From positions 1-52,248 of the forward strand of contig JAHJZX010000063.1 in the NCBI GenBank assembly GCA_018826295.1: a stretch of 52,248 bases of DNA, written 5' to 3'. The notes beneath the pieces were generated by a model. It was not told where the DNA came from. It ran no database searches and saw only the letters and a list, made by a program, of their open reading frames with translations. Below, piece by piece: positions 29,164 through 41,606 of this stretch. The translations under genes were made by a program, and so were the position numbers. The stretch is from Gammaproteobacteria bacterium. GTDB taxonomy: Bacteria > Pseudomonadota > Gammaproteobacteria > Enterobacterales > Alteromonadaceae. Position 1 is the stretch's first letter. Each line of letters begins with the position of its first letter.

Positions 29164-31299
29164 ATGATAACAGTAAAGCAAATGCTGTGTTATACCGGCG
29201 TATTAGTAGCCCTTAGTGGTTGCGGCGGTTCAGATGATGGTAAAAACACGGAAGCAGGATTGTACACGTTAAGCGCAGCGGTATCTGGTTTGAGCGGCAC
29301 AGTTACTATTGGTGTAAATAATGACAATATTTCGACATCGCAAAATGGTGTTGTCAACTTAGGTAATAAATTTAAGTCCGGTAATCAGGTTAGTTTATCT
29401 ATCAAACAACAACCAGCAAATCAACGTTGTAGCATTACCAGCGCAGCTACCGTTACTTTCTCAAATGCCAATATTAATAACATCACTGTGGCATGTGAAA
29501 ACATACCATCTTTTGTTGTTGGCGGAACAGCAACAGGTTTATTAAGACCTGTTAGCTTGCAGTATCAGGTAAATGGTGCAGCCGCAGATACAGTACTTAT
29601 TAATGAACAAAATGCATTCACGCTTAGTGACCGTTTTGCGGCTGGCACAACACTGACTTTCAATGTACAAAACAGTATAGGCCACAACTGCAGCGTCACC
29701 CCTGAGCAGCTTACCATAAATAATGATATCAATGATTTAGCGCTAAATTGCTCAACCTTCGGCGAAGTTCAAGGCCGGGTAACGGCTTATGGGTCCGGAC
29801 AGCCTGTAAATAATGCGCAAGTAACGGCTTACGTTATTGGCGACTCTGACACCCCGGTTTTATTGCAACAGGTAACAACCGACGATGCAGGGCGTTTTAG
29901 TATTGGTGCTGTCGGTTATCAACAACGAATTATTATGCAGGCTGCCAGTACCGGTTATGCCACGCGTTCAGATATAGCCAGAACCAGTGAAGACAACCCG
30001 GAAACTAATATGAGCATTGCGTTATTGGCAGCCGATACAGTAACTACCTTCGATGCTTCAACTGCTGCGGTTATAACAGATCCTTCAAGTGCCATGCAGG
30101 TCGCTATCCCGGCGGCGGCTTTTGTTACCAGCGATGGCCAACCTGCTAGTGGAGCAATATCTGCCGCTTTAACGAACATTGACGCTTCATCAGATCCAGC
30201 GATTATGCCGGGCTATTATCTTGCTACCAATCCGCAAACCGGCAACGAACAAGCTATAGAATCCTTTGGTGCAATCAATGCTCAGTTCACAGATGCAAGT
30301 GGCCGGGCACTTCAACTGGCTTCTGGAGTTACCGCTGCCATACGTATTCCGGTTGCGGCTCGCGCCACAAACCCACCGGCGAGCATTCCACTGCTTCATT
30401 TCAATCAACAAACCGGAATCTGGGATGTTGAAGGCGAAGCAACTTTACAAACAGATGAACTGAATCGTCGATACTATCAGGGGAACGTAACGCACTTTTC
30501 AACATGGAATGCTGATGTGCTATTTGATGCCGTTAATATTCTCGGCTGCGTATTTGAAAGTGAGTCTGCTGTACGTTTATCAAATGTAAGAATTATTGCC
30601 GATGGGACTAATTATATTGGACGTTCAGTTACTTATTCTAATAGTGATGGGTCGTTTTCAATTGCCGTTCGGCCAAACAGCCAGGTACTACTGTCGGTGC
30701 GAGACTCAGATGGTCAAAGCAATACCCGCATCATTAATGTTGGAAGTACTGATTACGATTTAGCAAATTGTTTAGCTGTCAGCCCTGGCACCATGACTGT
30801 TAGCCTTACCTGGGGCAATAATCCGCGTGACTTAGATACACATTTTTTAGGCCCTCGCACTGAGAATAGTATCGATGACCGGTTCAGAATTTATTTTGGT
30901 AATAAAGAAGAGACGGTTAACAACATAACCATGTATCTTGATCGTGACGATACGACTAGTTATGGCCCGGAAGTATTAACAGTACCAGAGTTTCCGGTCG
31001 CTGGTACTTACCGCTATGCCGTTCATCATTATTCTGGCAATGGTACAGTATTTCAATCTCCGACCCGTGTAGAAGCGCGAGTCTTAGGAGAAACTTACAT
31101 CTTTAGTCCTAGTGTCGATGAAAACACTGACGGAGCCCTGGACAGTTGGGTAGTGTTTGATGTTGTCGTTACAGCTGAAGGTAATATTAGTGTAGTGCCG
31201 GTTAATGCCTATAAACGCCAGGGCCGGGAAGACATTGGTGACAATGCTAGCAGCGCTGCTGCATTTAGCTTAAAACCTACATTACCAACAGATAAGTAA
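29164..31299 (+). CDS. large multidomain surface lipoprotein (YfaP/DUF2135-like C terminus)
   Basis: A 711-residue predicted lipoprotein; from ATG 29164 (GGAG 6 bases upstream) the lipobox LSGC puts the lipidated cysteine at 20. Two tandem beta domains follow (about 33-107 and 109-190), each with a paired-cysteine end (QRCSIT...VTVACEN and HNCSVT...LALNCS), a pattern seen in Shewanella-type lipoproteins. Next come a carboxypeptidase-regulatory-like domain (EVQGRVTAYGSGQPVNNAQV), a region with PAAAF...ALTNID...GNVTHFSTWN resembling CILP/ZU5-like modules, a second regulatory-like repeat (VRIIADG...SDGSFSIAV), and a C-terminal LTWGNNPRDLDTHFLGP part like YfaP/DUF2135. All are beta-sandwich modules, so adhesion or ligand binding at the surface is inferred. 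No enzyme motif was seen. Confidence 0.82.
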   Translation: MITVKQMLCYTGVLVALSGCGGSDDGKNTEAGLYTLSAAVSGLSGTVTIGVNNDNISTSQNGVVNLGNKFKSGNQVSLSIKQQPANQRCSITSAATVTFSNANINNITVACENIPSFVVGGTATGLLRPVSLQYQVNGAAADTVLINEQNAFTLSDRFAAGTTLTFNVQNSIGHNCSVTPEQLTINNDINDLALNCSTFGEVQGRVTAYGSGQPVNNAQVTAYVIGDSDTPVLLQQVTTDDAGRFSIGAVGYQQRIIMQAASTGYATRSDIARTSEDNPETNMSIALLAADTVTTFDASTAAVITDPSSAMQVAIPAAAFVTSDGQPASGAISAALTNIDASSDPAIMPGYYLATNPQTGNEQAIESFGAINAQFTDASGRALQLASGVTAAIRIPVAARATNPPASIPLLHFNQQTGIWDVEGEATLQTDELNRRYYQGNVTHFSTWNADVLFDAVNILGCVFESESAVRLSNVRIIADGTNYIGRSVTYSNSDGSFSIAVRPNSQVLLSVRDSDGQSNTRIINVGSTDYDLANCLAVSPGTMTVSLTWGNNPRDLDTHFLGPRTENSIDDRFRIYFGNKEETVNNITMYLDRDDTTSYGPEVLTVPEFPVAGTYRYAVHHYSGNGTVFQSPTRVEARVLGETYIFSPSVDENTDGALDSWVVFDVVVTAEGNISVVPVNAYKRQGREDIGDNASSAAAFSLKPTLPTDK

Positions 31300-31327
31300 C
31301 ACATACTTCTACTTAATACTGACAATA

Positions 31328-31354
31328 AAAAAGCCAGCGTTTAGCTGGCTTTTT
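31328..31354. terminator. bidirectional rho-independent terminator
   Basis: AAAAAGCCAGC (31328-31338) and GCTGGCTTTTT (31344-31354) are exact complements with a GTTTA loop and U tracts on both strands. It ends the lipoprotein gene from the left and glyQS from the right. Confidence 0.92.
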
Positions 31355-31370
31355 GTTTAGTTTCAATACA

Positions 31371-33428
31371 TTACTGCAAAACAGAAATGTCTGCGACCTG
31401 TAAAAACAAGTCGCGCAGTTGCTTTAATAGCGCCTGGCGATTAGCCCGTACTGCAGCGTCGTCGGCATTTACCATGACTTTATCGAAGAAGGTATCGATC
31501 ACTTCACGCATCTGCGCTAAATGCGCTAAACCATCTGCATAGTTTGCTGTGCCTGCCTGAAACGCCTGCTCTGCTACTATAGCCTTGTGCAGCGCTTGCT
31601 CAGCATCTTCCTGCAGCAGTGTAGCATCGACGTTAGTGGCAATGTCGCCGTCTACTTTAGCCAGGATATTTGCTACCCGCTTATTGGCAGCAGCCAGCGC
31701 AGCCGCGGCTTCCAGTTTGCTAAAGCTGGCCACGGCTTTAACGCGACGGTCAAAATCGGCTGGTGCGGTTGGCCGACGCGCCAATACCGCCTGGATTACA
31801 TCGACGCGGTAACCCTCGGCTTCATACCAGGCGCGGAACCGGCCCAGCATAAACTCTAGCACGTCGTCTGCTACGTTGGCATTGCTTAGCTTAGTGCCGA
31901 ACGTTTGCTGGCTGAACGCTATGGCATCAACCAGATCAATTGGCAATTGTTTGTCGACCATAATGCGTAGTGCACCAATTGCAGCGCGGCGCAGGGCAAA
32001 GGGGTCTTTATCACCTTTCGGTGCCTGGCCAATACCAAATATCCCCACCAGGGTATCCAGTTTATCGGCAATGGCTACCGCAGCGCCCTCTAACCGGCTC
32101 GGCAGCTCGTCGCCGGCAAAACGCGGCATATACTGCTCGTTCAGTGCCAATGCAACAGCTTCAGCTTCACCATCTAACCGGGCGTAGTGCATACCCATAA
32201 TGCCCTGCACTTCCGGGAATTCGCCAACCATATTGGTCATTAAGTCGGCTTTAGACAGCAGACCGGCACGTTCAGCTGCAGCGACATCAGCGCCAATTTT
32301 CGCGGCAATAAAGCCGGCAACCTTGCTGATACGCTCAGACTTCTCGGCCAGCGTACCCAGTTGCTGCTGAAACAATACCGTTTTCAGACTATCTAATCGG
32401 TTAGCCAGCTTTTGCTTACGGTCAGTATTGAAGAAGAACTGCGCATCCGATAAACGCGGGCGCACTACTTTTTCGTTGCCGCTGATAATCTGCTGCGGAT
32501 CTTTGCTGGCGATGTTGGTAACAAAAATAAATTTGTTCAGCAGCTTACCGTTCTGATCCAGTAACGGAAAGTACTTTTGGTTATCTTTCATGGTTGAAAT
32601 TAACGGCTCGGCCGGCACCTGCAGGAAGCTTTCCTCAAAACTACCTACCAGTACAACCGGCCATTCTACCAGCGCCGTAACTTCTTCCAGTAAGGCATCG
32701 TCCATCAGCGCTTTACCATTTAACGCAGTCGCGGTTTTAGCGACTTCTGCCGCGATAAAGGCTTTACGTTCAGCAAAGTCAGCAACAACAAAGGCACTGC
32801 GTAATGTAGCAAGATAATCATCAGCATGCTTGATAGCGACTTTTTCCGGCGCATGAAAGCGATGACCGTGAGTTTGGTTGCCGCTGTCACGGCCTAGTAT
32901 GGTTGCCGGTACTACGTCAGTACCATATAGCATTATGATGGTATGTACCGGGCGGATAAACTCTGCAGTAGAGTTACCCCAGCGCATGGGCTTAGCAATT
33001 GGCAATTTAGCCAGTGCCTGCTGCACCACTTCTGGCAGTAAACTAACAGTAGCAGCACCACTTACTTTAGCTTTATGCAGTAGCCAGGCACCTTTGTCTG
33101 TTTCCAGCTTTTCGGCTTGCTCTACGCTAATGCCACAACCGGCAGCCCAACCCTGAGCAGCTTTGGTCGGCTTGCCGTCGGTATCAAAGGCGGAAGCGAT
33201 AGCCGGGCCGCGCTTTTCCACGACCTTATCAGCTTGCTGGGCAGCTAAAGCATTAATACGCACCGCTAAACGCCGTGGTGCGGCATACCAGTGCACGTCT
33301 GTATGGCTGAGTTCTAACTTGGCCAGCTCAGTCTGCAAGTTATCGGCAAACGCCGTAGCCAGGGTCTTTAACGCTTTTGGTGGCAGCTCTTCGGTGCCAA
33401 TTTCAACAAAAAAATCTTGCACCGACAT
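31371..33428 (-). CDS. glyS: glycine-tRNA ligase, beta subunit
   Basis: The large, tRNA-binding subunit of bacterial alpha2beta2 glycyl-tRNA synthetase. At 685 residues it is close to the E. coli subunit (689). The N-terminal [19 protein letters not shown] is diagnostic, and the C-terminal third includes an HD-like region followed by an anticodon-binding domain (about 580-685). Its ATG shares one base with the stop of glyQ (TAATG), so synthesis of the two subunits is coupled. The shared terminator lies 17 bases past its stop. Confidence 0.97.
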   Translation of the reverse strand: MSVQDFFVEIGTEELPPKALKTLATAFADNLQTELAKLELSHTDVHWYAAPRRLAVRINALAAQQADKVVEKRGPAIASAFDTDGKPTKAAQGWAAGCGISVEQAEKLETDKGAWLLHKAKVSGAATVSLLPEVVQQALAKLPIAKPMRWGNSTAEFIRPVHTIIMLYGTDVVPATILGRDSGNQTHGHRFHAPEKVAIKHADDYLATLRSAFVVADFAERKAFIAAEVAKTATALNGKALMDDALLEEVTALVEWPVVLVGSFEESFLQVPAEPLISTMKDNQKYFPLLDQNGKLLNKFIFVTNIASKDPQQIISGNEKVVRPRLSDAQFFFNTDRKQKLANRLDSLKTVLFQQQLGTLAEKSERISKVAGFIAAKIGADVAAAERAGLLSKADLMTNMVGEFPEVQGIMGMHYARLDGEAEAVALALNEQYMPRFAGDELPSRLEGAAVAIADKLDTLVGIFGIGQAPKGDKDPFALRRAAIGALRIMVDKQLPIDLVDAIAFSQQTFGTKLSNANVADDVLEFMLGRFRAWYEAEGYRVDVIQAVLARRPTAPADFDRRVKAVASFSKLEAAAALAAANKRVANILAKVDGDIATNVDATLLQEDAEQALHKAIVAEQAFQAGTANYADGLAHLAQMREVIDTFFDKVMVNADDAAVRANRQALLKQLRDLFLQVADISVLQ

Positions 33429-34351
33429 TATGCCTCCTGCTTAACACTGTTGTTATTTTTACACAGCGGGAAACCCAGCTTTTCACGCGTGGCATAGTAA
33501 GCCTCTGCGCAGGCCTTAGCCAGGGCACGCACCCGCAGGATGTAACGCTGGCGCTCGGTAACGGATATAGCATGGCGCGCATCCAGCAAGTTAAACGCAT
33601 GCGATGCTTTCATTACTTTTTCATAAGCCGGCAGTGCCAGGCCTTGTTCAATTAAGTACTGGCTTTCTTTCTCACACTGGTCAAAGTACACAAACAGTGC
33701 AGATACGTCAGCGTGTTCAAAGTTATAAGTGCTCTGCTCCACTTCGTTCTGGTGGAACACATCGCCATAAGTTACCCGGCCCAGCGGGCCATCAGTCCAG
33801 ACCAGGTCGTAAATAGAATCGACGCCCTGGATATACATGGCCAACCGTTCTAAACCGTAAGTGATCTCGCCGGTTACCGGACGACACTCTAAGCCGCCCA
33901 CTTGTTGGAAGTAAGTAAACTGAGTGACTTCCATGCCATTGAGCCAGACTTCCCAGCCTAAACCCCAAGCCCCCAGTGTGGGTGACTCCCAGTTGTCTTC
34001 AACAAAGCGGATGTCGTGTACCAGCGTATCAATGCCCAATTCGCGTAACGAGCCTAAATACAGCTCCTGAATATTGTCTGGCGACGGCTTTAAGATCACC
34101 TGAAACTGGTAGTAATGTTGTAACCGGTTCGGGTTTTCACCATAGCGGCCATCAGTGGGCCGGCGGCACGGTTGCACATAAGCAACGTTGGTAGGTTCTG
34201 GCCCTAAAGAGCGTAAAAACGTCATAGGGTGGAAAGTACCGGCGCCCACTTCTAAATCCAGCGGCTGCACAATAACGCAACCCTGCCGCGCCCAGTAATC
34301 CTGCAGAGCTAAAATCAGGCCCTGAAAGGTTTTAATATCATATTTATGCAT
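33428..34351 (-). CDS. glyQ: glycine-tRNA ligase, alpha subunit
   Basis: The catalytic subunit that activates glycine and charges tRNA-Gly together with GlyS. It is 307 residues. The class II synthetase core is evident: [20 protein letters not shown], then [18 protein letters not shown] and [20 protein letters not shown] with the motif 2 arginines. The C-terminal [19 protein letters not shown] helix is also characteristic. It follows gyrB in the same direction after a 61-bp gap containing the gyrB terminator, so its own promoter must lie in that gap or it depends on read-through. Confidence 0.97.
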   Translation of the reverse strand: MHKYDIKTFQGLILALQDYWARQGCVIVQPLDLEVGAGTFHPMTFLRSLGPEPTNVAYVQPCRRPTDGRYGENPNRLQHYYQFQVILKPSPDNIQELYLGSLRELGIDTLVHDIRFVEDNWESPTLGAWGLGWEVWLNGMEVTQFTYFQQVGGLECRPVTGEITYGLERLAMYIQGVDSIYDLVWTDGPLGRVTYGDVFHQNEVEQSTYNFEHADVSALFVYFDQCEKESQYLIEQGLALPAYEKVMKASHAFNLLDARHAISVTERQRYILRVRALAKACAEAYYATREKLGFPLCKNNNSVKQEA

Positions 34352-34377
34352 GCGCTTCTAACTCGCTAAAATGACTG

Positions 34378-34393
34378 AGGGGCCGAAGCCCCT
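34378..34393 (-). terminator. hairpin after gyrB
   Basis: AGGGGC (34378-34383) and GCCCCT (34388-34393) form a 6-bp stem; on the minus strand the loop is UUCG, a very stable tetraloop. The U tract after it is interrupted (CAGTCATTTT), so it may attenuate rather than fully stop transcription from gyrB into glyQS. Confidence 0.55.
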
Positions 34394-34412
34394 TTGCTGT
34401 TAATTGGTAAAA

Positions 34413-37932
<3,520 letters not shown>

Positions 37933-37935
37933 GGC

Positions 37936-39039
37936 TTACAGACGCATTGGCATAACAACGTAGCAGGCACCCACATTACCTACGCCCTCAACCAGCGCGC
38001 TGGAATTGGCATCATTTAAATGCAGCTGCACCAAATCAGTTGCCAGCGTATTCAGTACATCAAGCAAATAACCGACATTAAAACCAATTTCCAGGTTATC
38101 GCCCTGATACTCTACTTCAATGATCTCTTCTGCCTGCTCGTGCTCGGGGTTATTCGCTACAATTTGCAGCTCGCCACTGCTTAGGGTAAAACGCACGCCA
38201 CGGTATTTTTCATTAGACAAAATAGAAGCCCGGGTGCAGGCGTCTTTTAGCACGCTGCGATGCGCAGTAACCAGCTTAGTGCTATTACGCGGCAATACCC
38301 GTCGGTAATCGGGGAAGCGGCCGTCAATTAATTTACTGCTAAACACATAGTTGCTGTCTGTCAGGCGGATGTGGTTCTGCCCCAGGCTTAAGGTGATTAA
38401 CTGATCATCACTGGCCAACAAGCGCATCACTTCCAACACACCTTTACGTGGAATAATAATTTGCTTTTGCTGAGCGCTAAAACCCGGTAGCTCCAGGCTG
38501 CTGAGAGCCAACCGGTGGCCGTCAGTGGCAACCGCTTTTACCGCGCCGTTATCCACTTCAAACAGCAAACCATTCAGGTAATAGCGCACATCCTGATTCG
38601 CCATCGAAAAAGCGGTGTCATCCAGCAGTTTGCGCAATTGTGACCGCGTCAGCTGAATATCCACCTCGCCCTGCCAACTTTCCAGATTAGGGTATTCGGC
38701 TGCACTTAAGGTAGATAAAGTAAACTTGGTTTTACCACAGGTCAAAATACAGTTGTCGCCTTGCAATTGCACACGCATATCGGCACTTTCCGGCAAACTG
38801 CGGCATATATCCAGCAGCTTTTTCGCCGGTACGGTAATACGGCCAGGGCTTTGCACGGTTAAACTGTCAGTCGTTGCTACCAGTTCCACCTCTAAATCTG
38901 TACCTGTCAGCGACAAGGCTGCGTCACTTACTTCCAGCAGCACATTAGATAAAATTGGCAGCGTATGGCGGCGCTCAATAGCACCAGACACCATTTGTAA
39001 TGGTTTGAGTAAGGCGTCTCTGTTAATAGTAAATTGCAT
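37936..39039 (-). CDS. dnaN: DNA polymerase III sliding clamp (beta)
   Basis: The ring-shaped dimer that tethers DNA polymerase III to the template. At 367 residues it is the standard three-fold repeat of the clamp fold, beginning MQFTINRDALLKPLQMVSGA and ending in the YVVMPMRL tail that helps form the protein-binding cleft. ATG 39039 has AAGGGA 7 bases upstream; an in-frame TTG at 39045 is rejected. It lies 12 bases after dnaA and is probably co-transcribed with it. Confidence 0.98.
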   Translation of the reverse strand: MQFTINRDALLKPLQMVSGAIERRHTLPILSNVLLEVSDAALSLTGTDLEVELVATTDSLTVQSPGRITVPAKKLLDICRSLPESADMRVQLQGDNCILTCGKTKFTLSTLSAAEYPNLESWQGEVDIQLTRSQLRKLLDDTAFSMANQDVRYYLNGLLFEVDNGAVKAVATDGHRLALSSLELPGFSAQQKQIIIPRKGVLEVMRLLASDDQLITLSLGQNHIRLTDSNYVFSSKLIDGRFPDYRRVLPRNSTKLVTAHRSVLKDACTRASILSNEKYRGVRFTLSSGELQIVANNPEHEQAEEIIEVEYQGDNLEIGFNVGYLLDVLNTLATDLVQLHLNDANSSALVEGVGNVGACYVVMPMRL

Positions 39040-39051
39040 GACCAAGTCCCT

Positions 39052-40425
39052 TTACGATGACAAAGTACGGATTAAATTCTGAAAGTCTTCTTTTATTTCG
39101 TGCGTTTCTTCTTTTAGCGACTCTATCTTGCGACAGGCATGTAACACTGTAGTGTGATCGCGGCCACCAAAAGCATCACCAATTTCCGGCAAGCTGTGGT
39201 TAGTTAACTCTTTTGACAGCGCCATGGCCATTTGCCGTGGCCGGGCTACCGACCGCGAACGGCGTTTCGACAGCAAATCGGCGACACGGATTTTATAATA
39301 TTCGGCTACGGTTTTCTGGATGTTTTCGATGGTAACCAGCTTATCTTGCAGCGCGAGTAAATCACGCAGCGCTTCGCGGACAAAGTCTATGGTAATAGGC
39401 CGGCCGGTAAAGTTAGCATTGGCTATAACGCGGTTTAATGCGCCTTCCAGTTCACGTACGTTTGAGCGCAGGCGCTTGGCAATAAAAAACGCGACCTCTT
39501 CCGGCAGGCGGATCTGGTTTTCATGCGCCTTGCGCATCAGGATCGCGACCCGGGTTTCCAGCTCTGGTGGCTCTATTGCTATTGTTAAGCCCCAGCCAAA
39601 ACGCGACTTAAGCCGATCTTCAACGCCATCAATTTCTTTCGGATAACGATCACTGGTAAGTATGATTTGCTGATTACCTTCGAGCAGCGCGTTAAAGGTA
39701 TGAAAAAACTCTTCCTGTGAGCGCTCTTTATTAGCAAAAAATTGAATATCGTCGATGAGCAGGGCGTCGACGGAGCGATAATAGCGCTTAAACTCTTCTA
39801 TCGCATTGTTTTGTAATGCCTTTACCATATCTTGCACAAAACGTTCGGAGTGCATATAAATCACTTTGGCATCCGCCTTTTTGGCTAAAATGCCGTTACC
39901 TACCGCGTGCAGCAAATGCGTTTTACCTAAACCAGTGCCACCGTAAATAAACAACGGGTTATAGGCGGTACCCGGATTGTCGGCAACCTGACTGGCAGCA
40001 GCACGGGCCAACTGGTTAGATTTACCCTCAACAAAATTAGTAAAAGTATAGTTAGCCCGCACATTACTGGTAACGATGCTCTTTGGCGCTGGCTCTGGCG
40101 CTTCTTTTTGTACTGGTGCTACAGGAGCTACAGCAGCCAATGCCGGGGCTGGCGTATTAGAACGCGCTTTATTACTCTGGCTGGAACCAACGTCAAACTT
40201 TAATCTGGGTGCATCATCACCGCAGTAATCCTGGATCAGTTCCAAGATCCGGCTTAAGTACTTTTCGCGTACCCAATCTAATACAAAGCGGTTTGGCGCA
40301 TATAAGGTTAGCCCTGTGTCAGAGCTATCAGCTTGCAATGGGCGGATCCACATACTGAAATGTTGCGCGGGCAATTCGGCCTGTAGCGCCTGCAGGCAAT
40401 TTTGCCAAACGGACTGATACACCAT
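39052..40425 (-). CDS. dnaA: chromosomal replication initiator DnaA
   Basis: Binds DnaA boxes and opens oriC. It is 457 residues. Domain I (1-80) begins [20 protein letters not shown], the flexible alanine/proline-rich domain II spans about 82-118, and the AAA+ domain III has Walker [10 protein letters not shown] (162-170) and Walker [10 protein letters not shown]. Domain IV carries the DNA-binding signature [16 protein letters not shown]. The start is ATG 40425 or the next codon, GTG 40422; AGGAG lies only 2 bases before the ATG but 5 before the GTG. Its promoter region contains a perfect DnaA box, consistent with autoregulation. Confidence 0.97.
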   Translation of the reverse strand: MVYQSVWQNCLQALQAELPAQHFSMWIRPLQADSSDTGLTLYAPNRFVLDWVREKYLSRILELIQDYCGDDAPRLKFDVGSSQSNKARSNTPAPALAAVAPVAPVQKEAPEPAPKSIVTSNVRANYTFTNFVEGKSNQLARAAASQVADNPGTAYNPLFIYGGTGLGKTHLLHAVGNGILAKKADAKVIYMHSERFVQDMVKALQNNAIEEFKRYYRSVDALLIDDIQFFANKERSQEEFFHTFNALLEGNQQIILTSDRYPKEIDGVEDRLKSRFGWGLTIAIEPPELETRVAILMRKAHENQIRLPEEVAFFIAKRLRSNVRELEGALNRVIANANFTGRPITIDFVREALRDLLALQDKLVTIENIQKTVAEYYKIRVADLLSKRRSRSVARPRQMAMALSKELTNHSLPEIGDAFGGRDHTTVLHACRKIESLKEETHEIKEDFQNLIRTLSS

Positions 40426-40484
40426 ATCTCCTGAAGCCTTAATTATTATGATTAAAAAGGCTGGCGTAAATTAACTAAGGCCAC

Positions 40485-40514
40485 ATTATCGTACTATCTT
40501 ATCCACAACTTCAA
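40485..40514 (-). promoter_or_regulatory. dnaA promoter with DnaA box in the spacer
   Basis: On the minus strand, -35 TTGAAG (40509-40514) and -10 GATAAT (40485-40490) have an 18-base spacer. The perfect DnaA box TTATCCACA (40499-40507, plus strand) lies inside the spacer, about 75 bp upstream of dnaA. DnaA bound there should block RNA polymerase, a standard autorepression layout. Confidence 0.65.
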
Positions 40515-40744
40515 TCTTGACTTTTTCAATTTAGCAAAAGATCAGCACAAATAACGCTAAGGCATTGTATTTAAACTTTATATTTCTCTTATTCCTTTTA
40601 ATAATACCCAGAGTTTATGCAGTAGCTAATCAGACTAAAGAAAATTTAACCCACACTTTATTCATATTACATCACCTGCCCTGTGGAAAACTTAATGCAA
40701 AACTGCAATACAAAAGATCTGCTGCAATAAAACACAGGATCTGA

Positions 40745-40773
40745 TTGACTTTGGCTGGCGAACTACTTAAAAT
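40745..40773 (+). promoter_or_regulatory. rpmH-rnpA promoter
   Basis: TTGACT (40745-40750) and TAAAAT (40768-40773) are separated by an ideal 17 bases, followed by a TCGCGCTC discriminator. Transcription would start near 40780, giving rpmH an 80-base leader. GC-rich discriminators are usual for growth-controlled ribosomal genes. Confidence 0.75.
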
Positions 40774-40860
40774 TCGCGCTCATTTTTGTCAGCTGCGTTT
40801 TGGTGTATTTGCTAAAACACAGAAACCTTTAGTAAATATTTCGACCGGACGGATGAGATT

Positions 40861-40998
40861 ATGAGTAAAAGAACGTTTCAACCAAGCGTATTAAAACGCA
40901 AGCGTAACCACGGTTTCCGTGCTCGCATGGCCACTAAAGGTGGTCGTCAGGTGTTAGCGCGTCGCCGTGCTAAAGGCCGTCAGCGTTTATCTGCTTAA
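40861..40998 (+). CDS. rpmH: 50S ribosomal protein L34
   Basis: A 45-residue, very basic ribosomal protein of the large subunit. The sequence [20 protein letters not shown] and then [20 protein letters not shown] matches L34 along its whole length. GGACGGATGAGATT precedes the ATG. It is the first gene of the conserved rpmH-rnpA-yidD-yidC-mnmE cluster divergent from dnaA; rnpA starts 18 bases after its stop. Confidence 0.98.
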   Translation: MSKRTFQPSVLKRKRNHGFRARMATKGGRQVLARRRAKGRQRLSA

Positions 40999-41016
40999 TC
41001 AGCGGTTAGCCGCTGC

Positions 41017-41385
41017 GTGGTCAGCCTGAAATTTGGTCGGGAGTTACGTCTGCTAACTCCCGGTCAGTTCGATAATGTGTTCCAACTCCCATTTCGGGTT
41101 TCTTCCCCTCTGTTTACCATTTTAGCCAAAGCCAATCTACTGCCTCATCCCCGATTAGGCCTTACTATCGCGAAAAAACGTGTTAAATTAGCCGTGCACC
41201 GCAATCGCATTAAGCGCTGCGTGCGTGACAGTTTTCGTTTGCATCAACATGAGTTGCCTGGTGTCGATTTGGTACTGATGGTAAAAGGCGATATTAGCAA
41301 CACCGCTAATGATGAGTTACATAGGCAACTGGAAAAGTTATGGCGCAAGATCGCTCGGCAATACACCGCTCTGCAATCTGTCTAG
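41017..41385 (+). CDS. rnpA: ribonuclease P protein component
   Basis: The basic protein subunit that helps the RNase P RNA bind and cut pre-tRNA leaders. It is 122 residues. The RNR signature appears in [20 protein letters not shown] (about 65-84), preceded by [15 protein letters not shown]. The start codon is GTG 41017, as in E. coli rnpA, and there is little Shine-Dalgarno. The last 46 bases overlap the start of yidD, an unusually long but common overlap at this locus. Confidence 0.96.
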   Translation: MVSLKFGRELRLLTPGQFDNVFQLPFRVSSPLFTILAKANLLPHPRLGLTIAKKRVKLAVHRNRIKRCVRDSFRLHQHELPGVDLVLMVKGDISNTANDELHRQLEKLWRKIARQYTALQSV

Positions 41386-41603
41386 CCTTATTGCTACTGC
41401 GGGGCTATCAACGACTGATAAGCCCGCTATTGGGGCAAAACTGCCGTTTTCAGCCAACCTGCTCACATTACGCTATTGCCGCCATTGAACGCTTCGGCGT
41501 ATTTAAGGGCTGTTGGTTAGCAGCAAAACGTATACTGAAATGTCACCCCTTGCATGCAGGCGGTGATGATCCTGTTCCTGAAAAGCACAATGAGAAAAGC
41601 TAA
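41340..41603 (+). CDS. yidD: membrane protein insertion efficiency factor YidD
   Basis: An 87-residue, membrane-associated amphipathic protein that assists YidC in inserting inner-membrane proteins. It carries the family signature [20 protein letters not shown] followed by [13 protein letters not shown] and [16 protein letters not shown], with the three conserved cysteines. ATG 41340 lies inside rnpA and has GGAAAAG before it. yidC follows 3 bases after its stop. Confidence 0.95.
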   Translation: MAQDRSAIHRSAICLALLLLRGYQRLISPLLGQNCRFQPTCSHYAIAAIERFGVFKGCWLAAKRILKCHPLHAGGDDPVPEKHNEKS

Positions 41604-41606
41604 GCC

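Larger units (their letters stand above)
40426..40860. other. dnaA-rpmH intergenic region (possible or vestigial origin)
   Basis: A 435-bp gap with no gene. It holds one perfect DnaA box (40499-40507), one single-mismatch box on the minus strand (TTTTCCACA, 40682-40690), an AT-rich stretch (about 40560-40615), three GATC sites and the rpmH promoter. In Pseudomonas this gap is the origin; in Shewanella, Vibrio and E. coli the origin lies by mioC/mnmG. Two boxes is few for a working oriC. Confidence 0.45.

Noticed and set aside
40426..40860. Calling the dnaA-rpmH gap the replication origin outright
   Set aside because: Only one perfect and one single-mismatch DnaA box were found, and mioC at the right edge points to an origin elsewhere; recorded as possible only.
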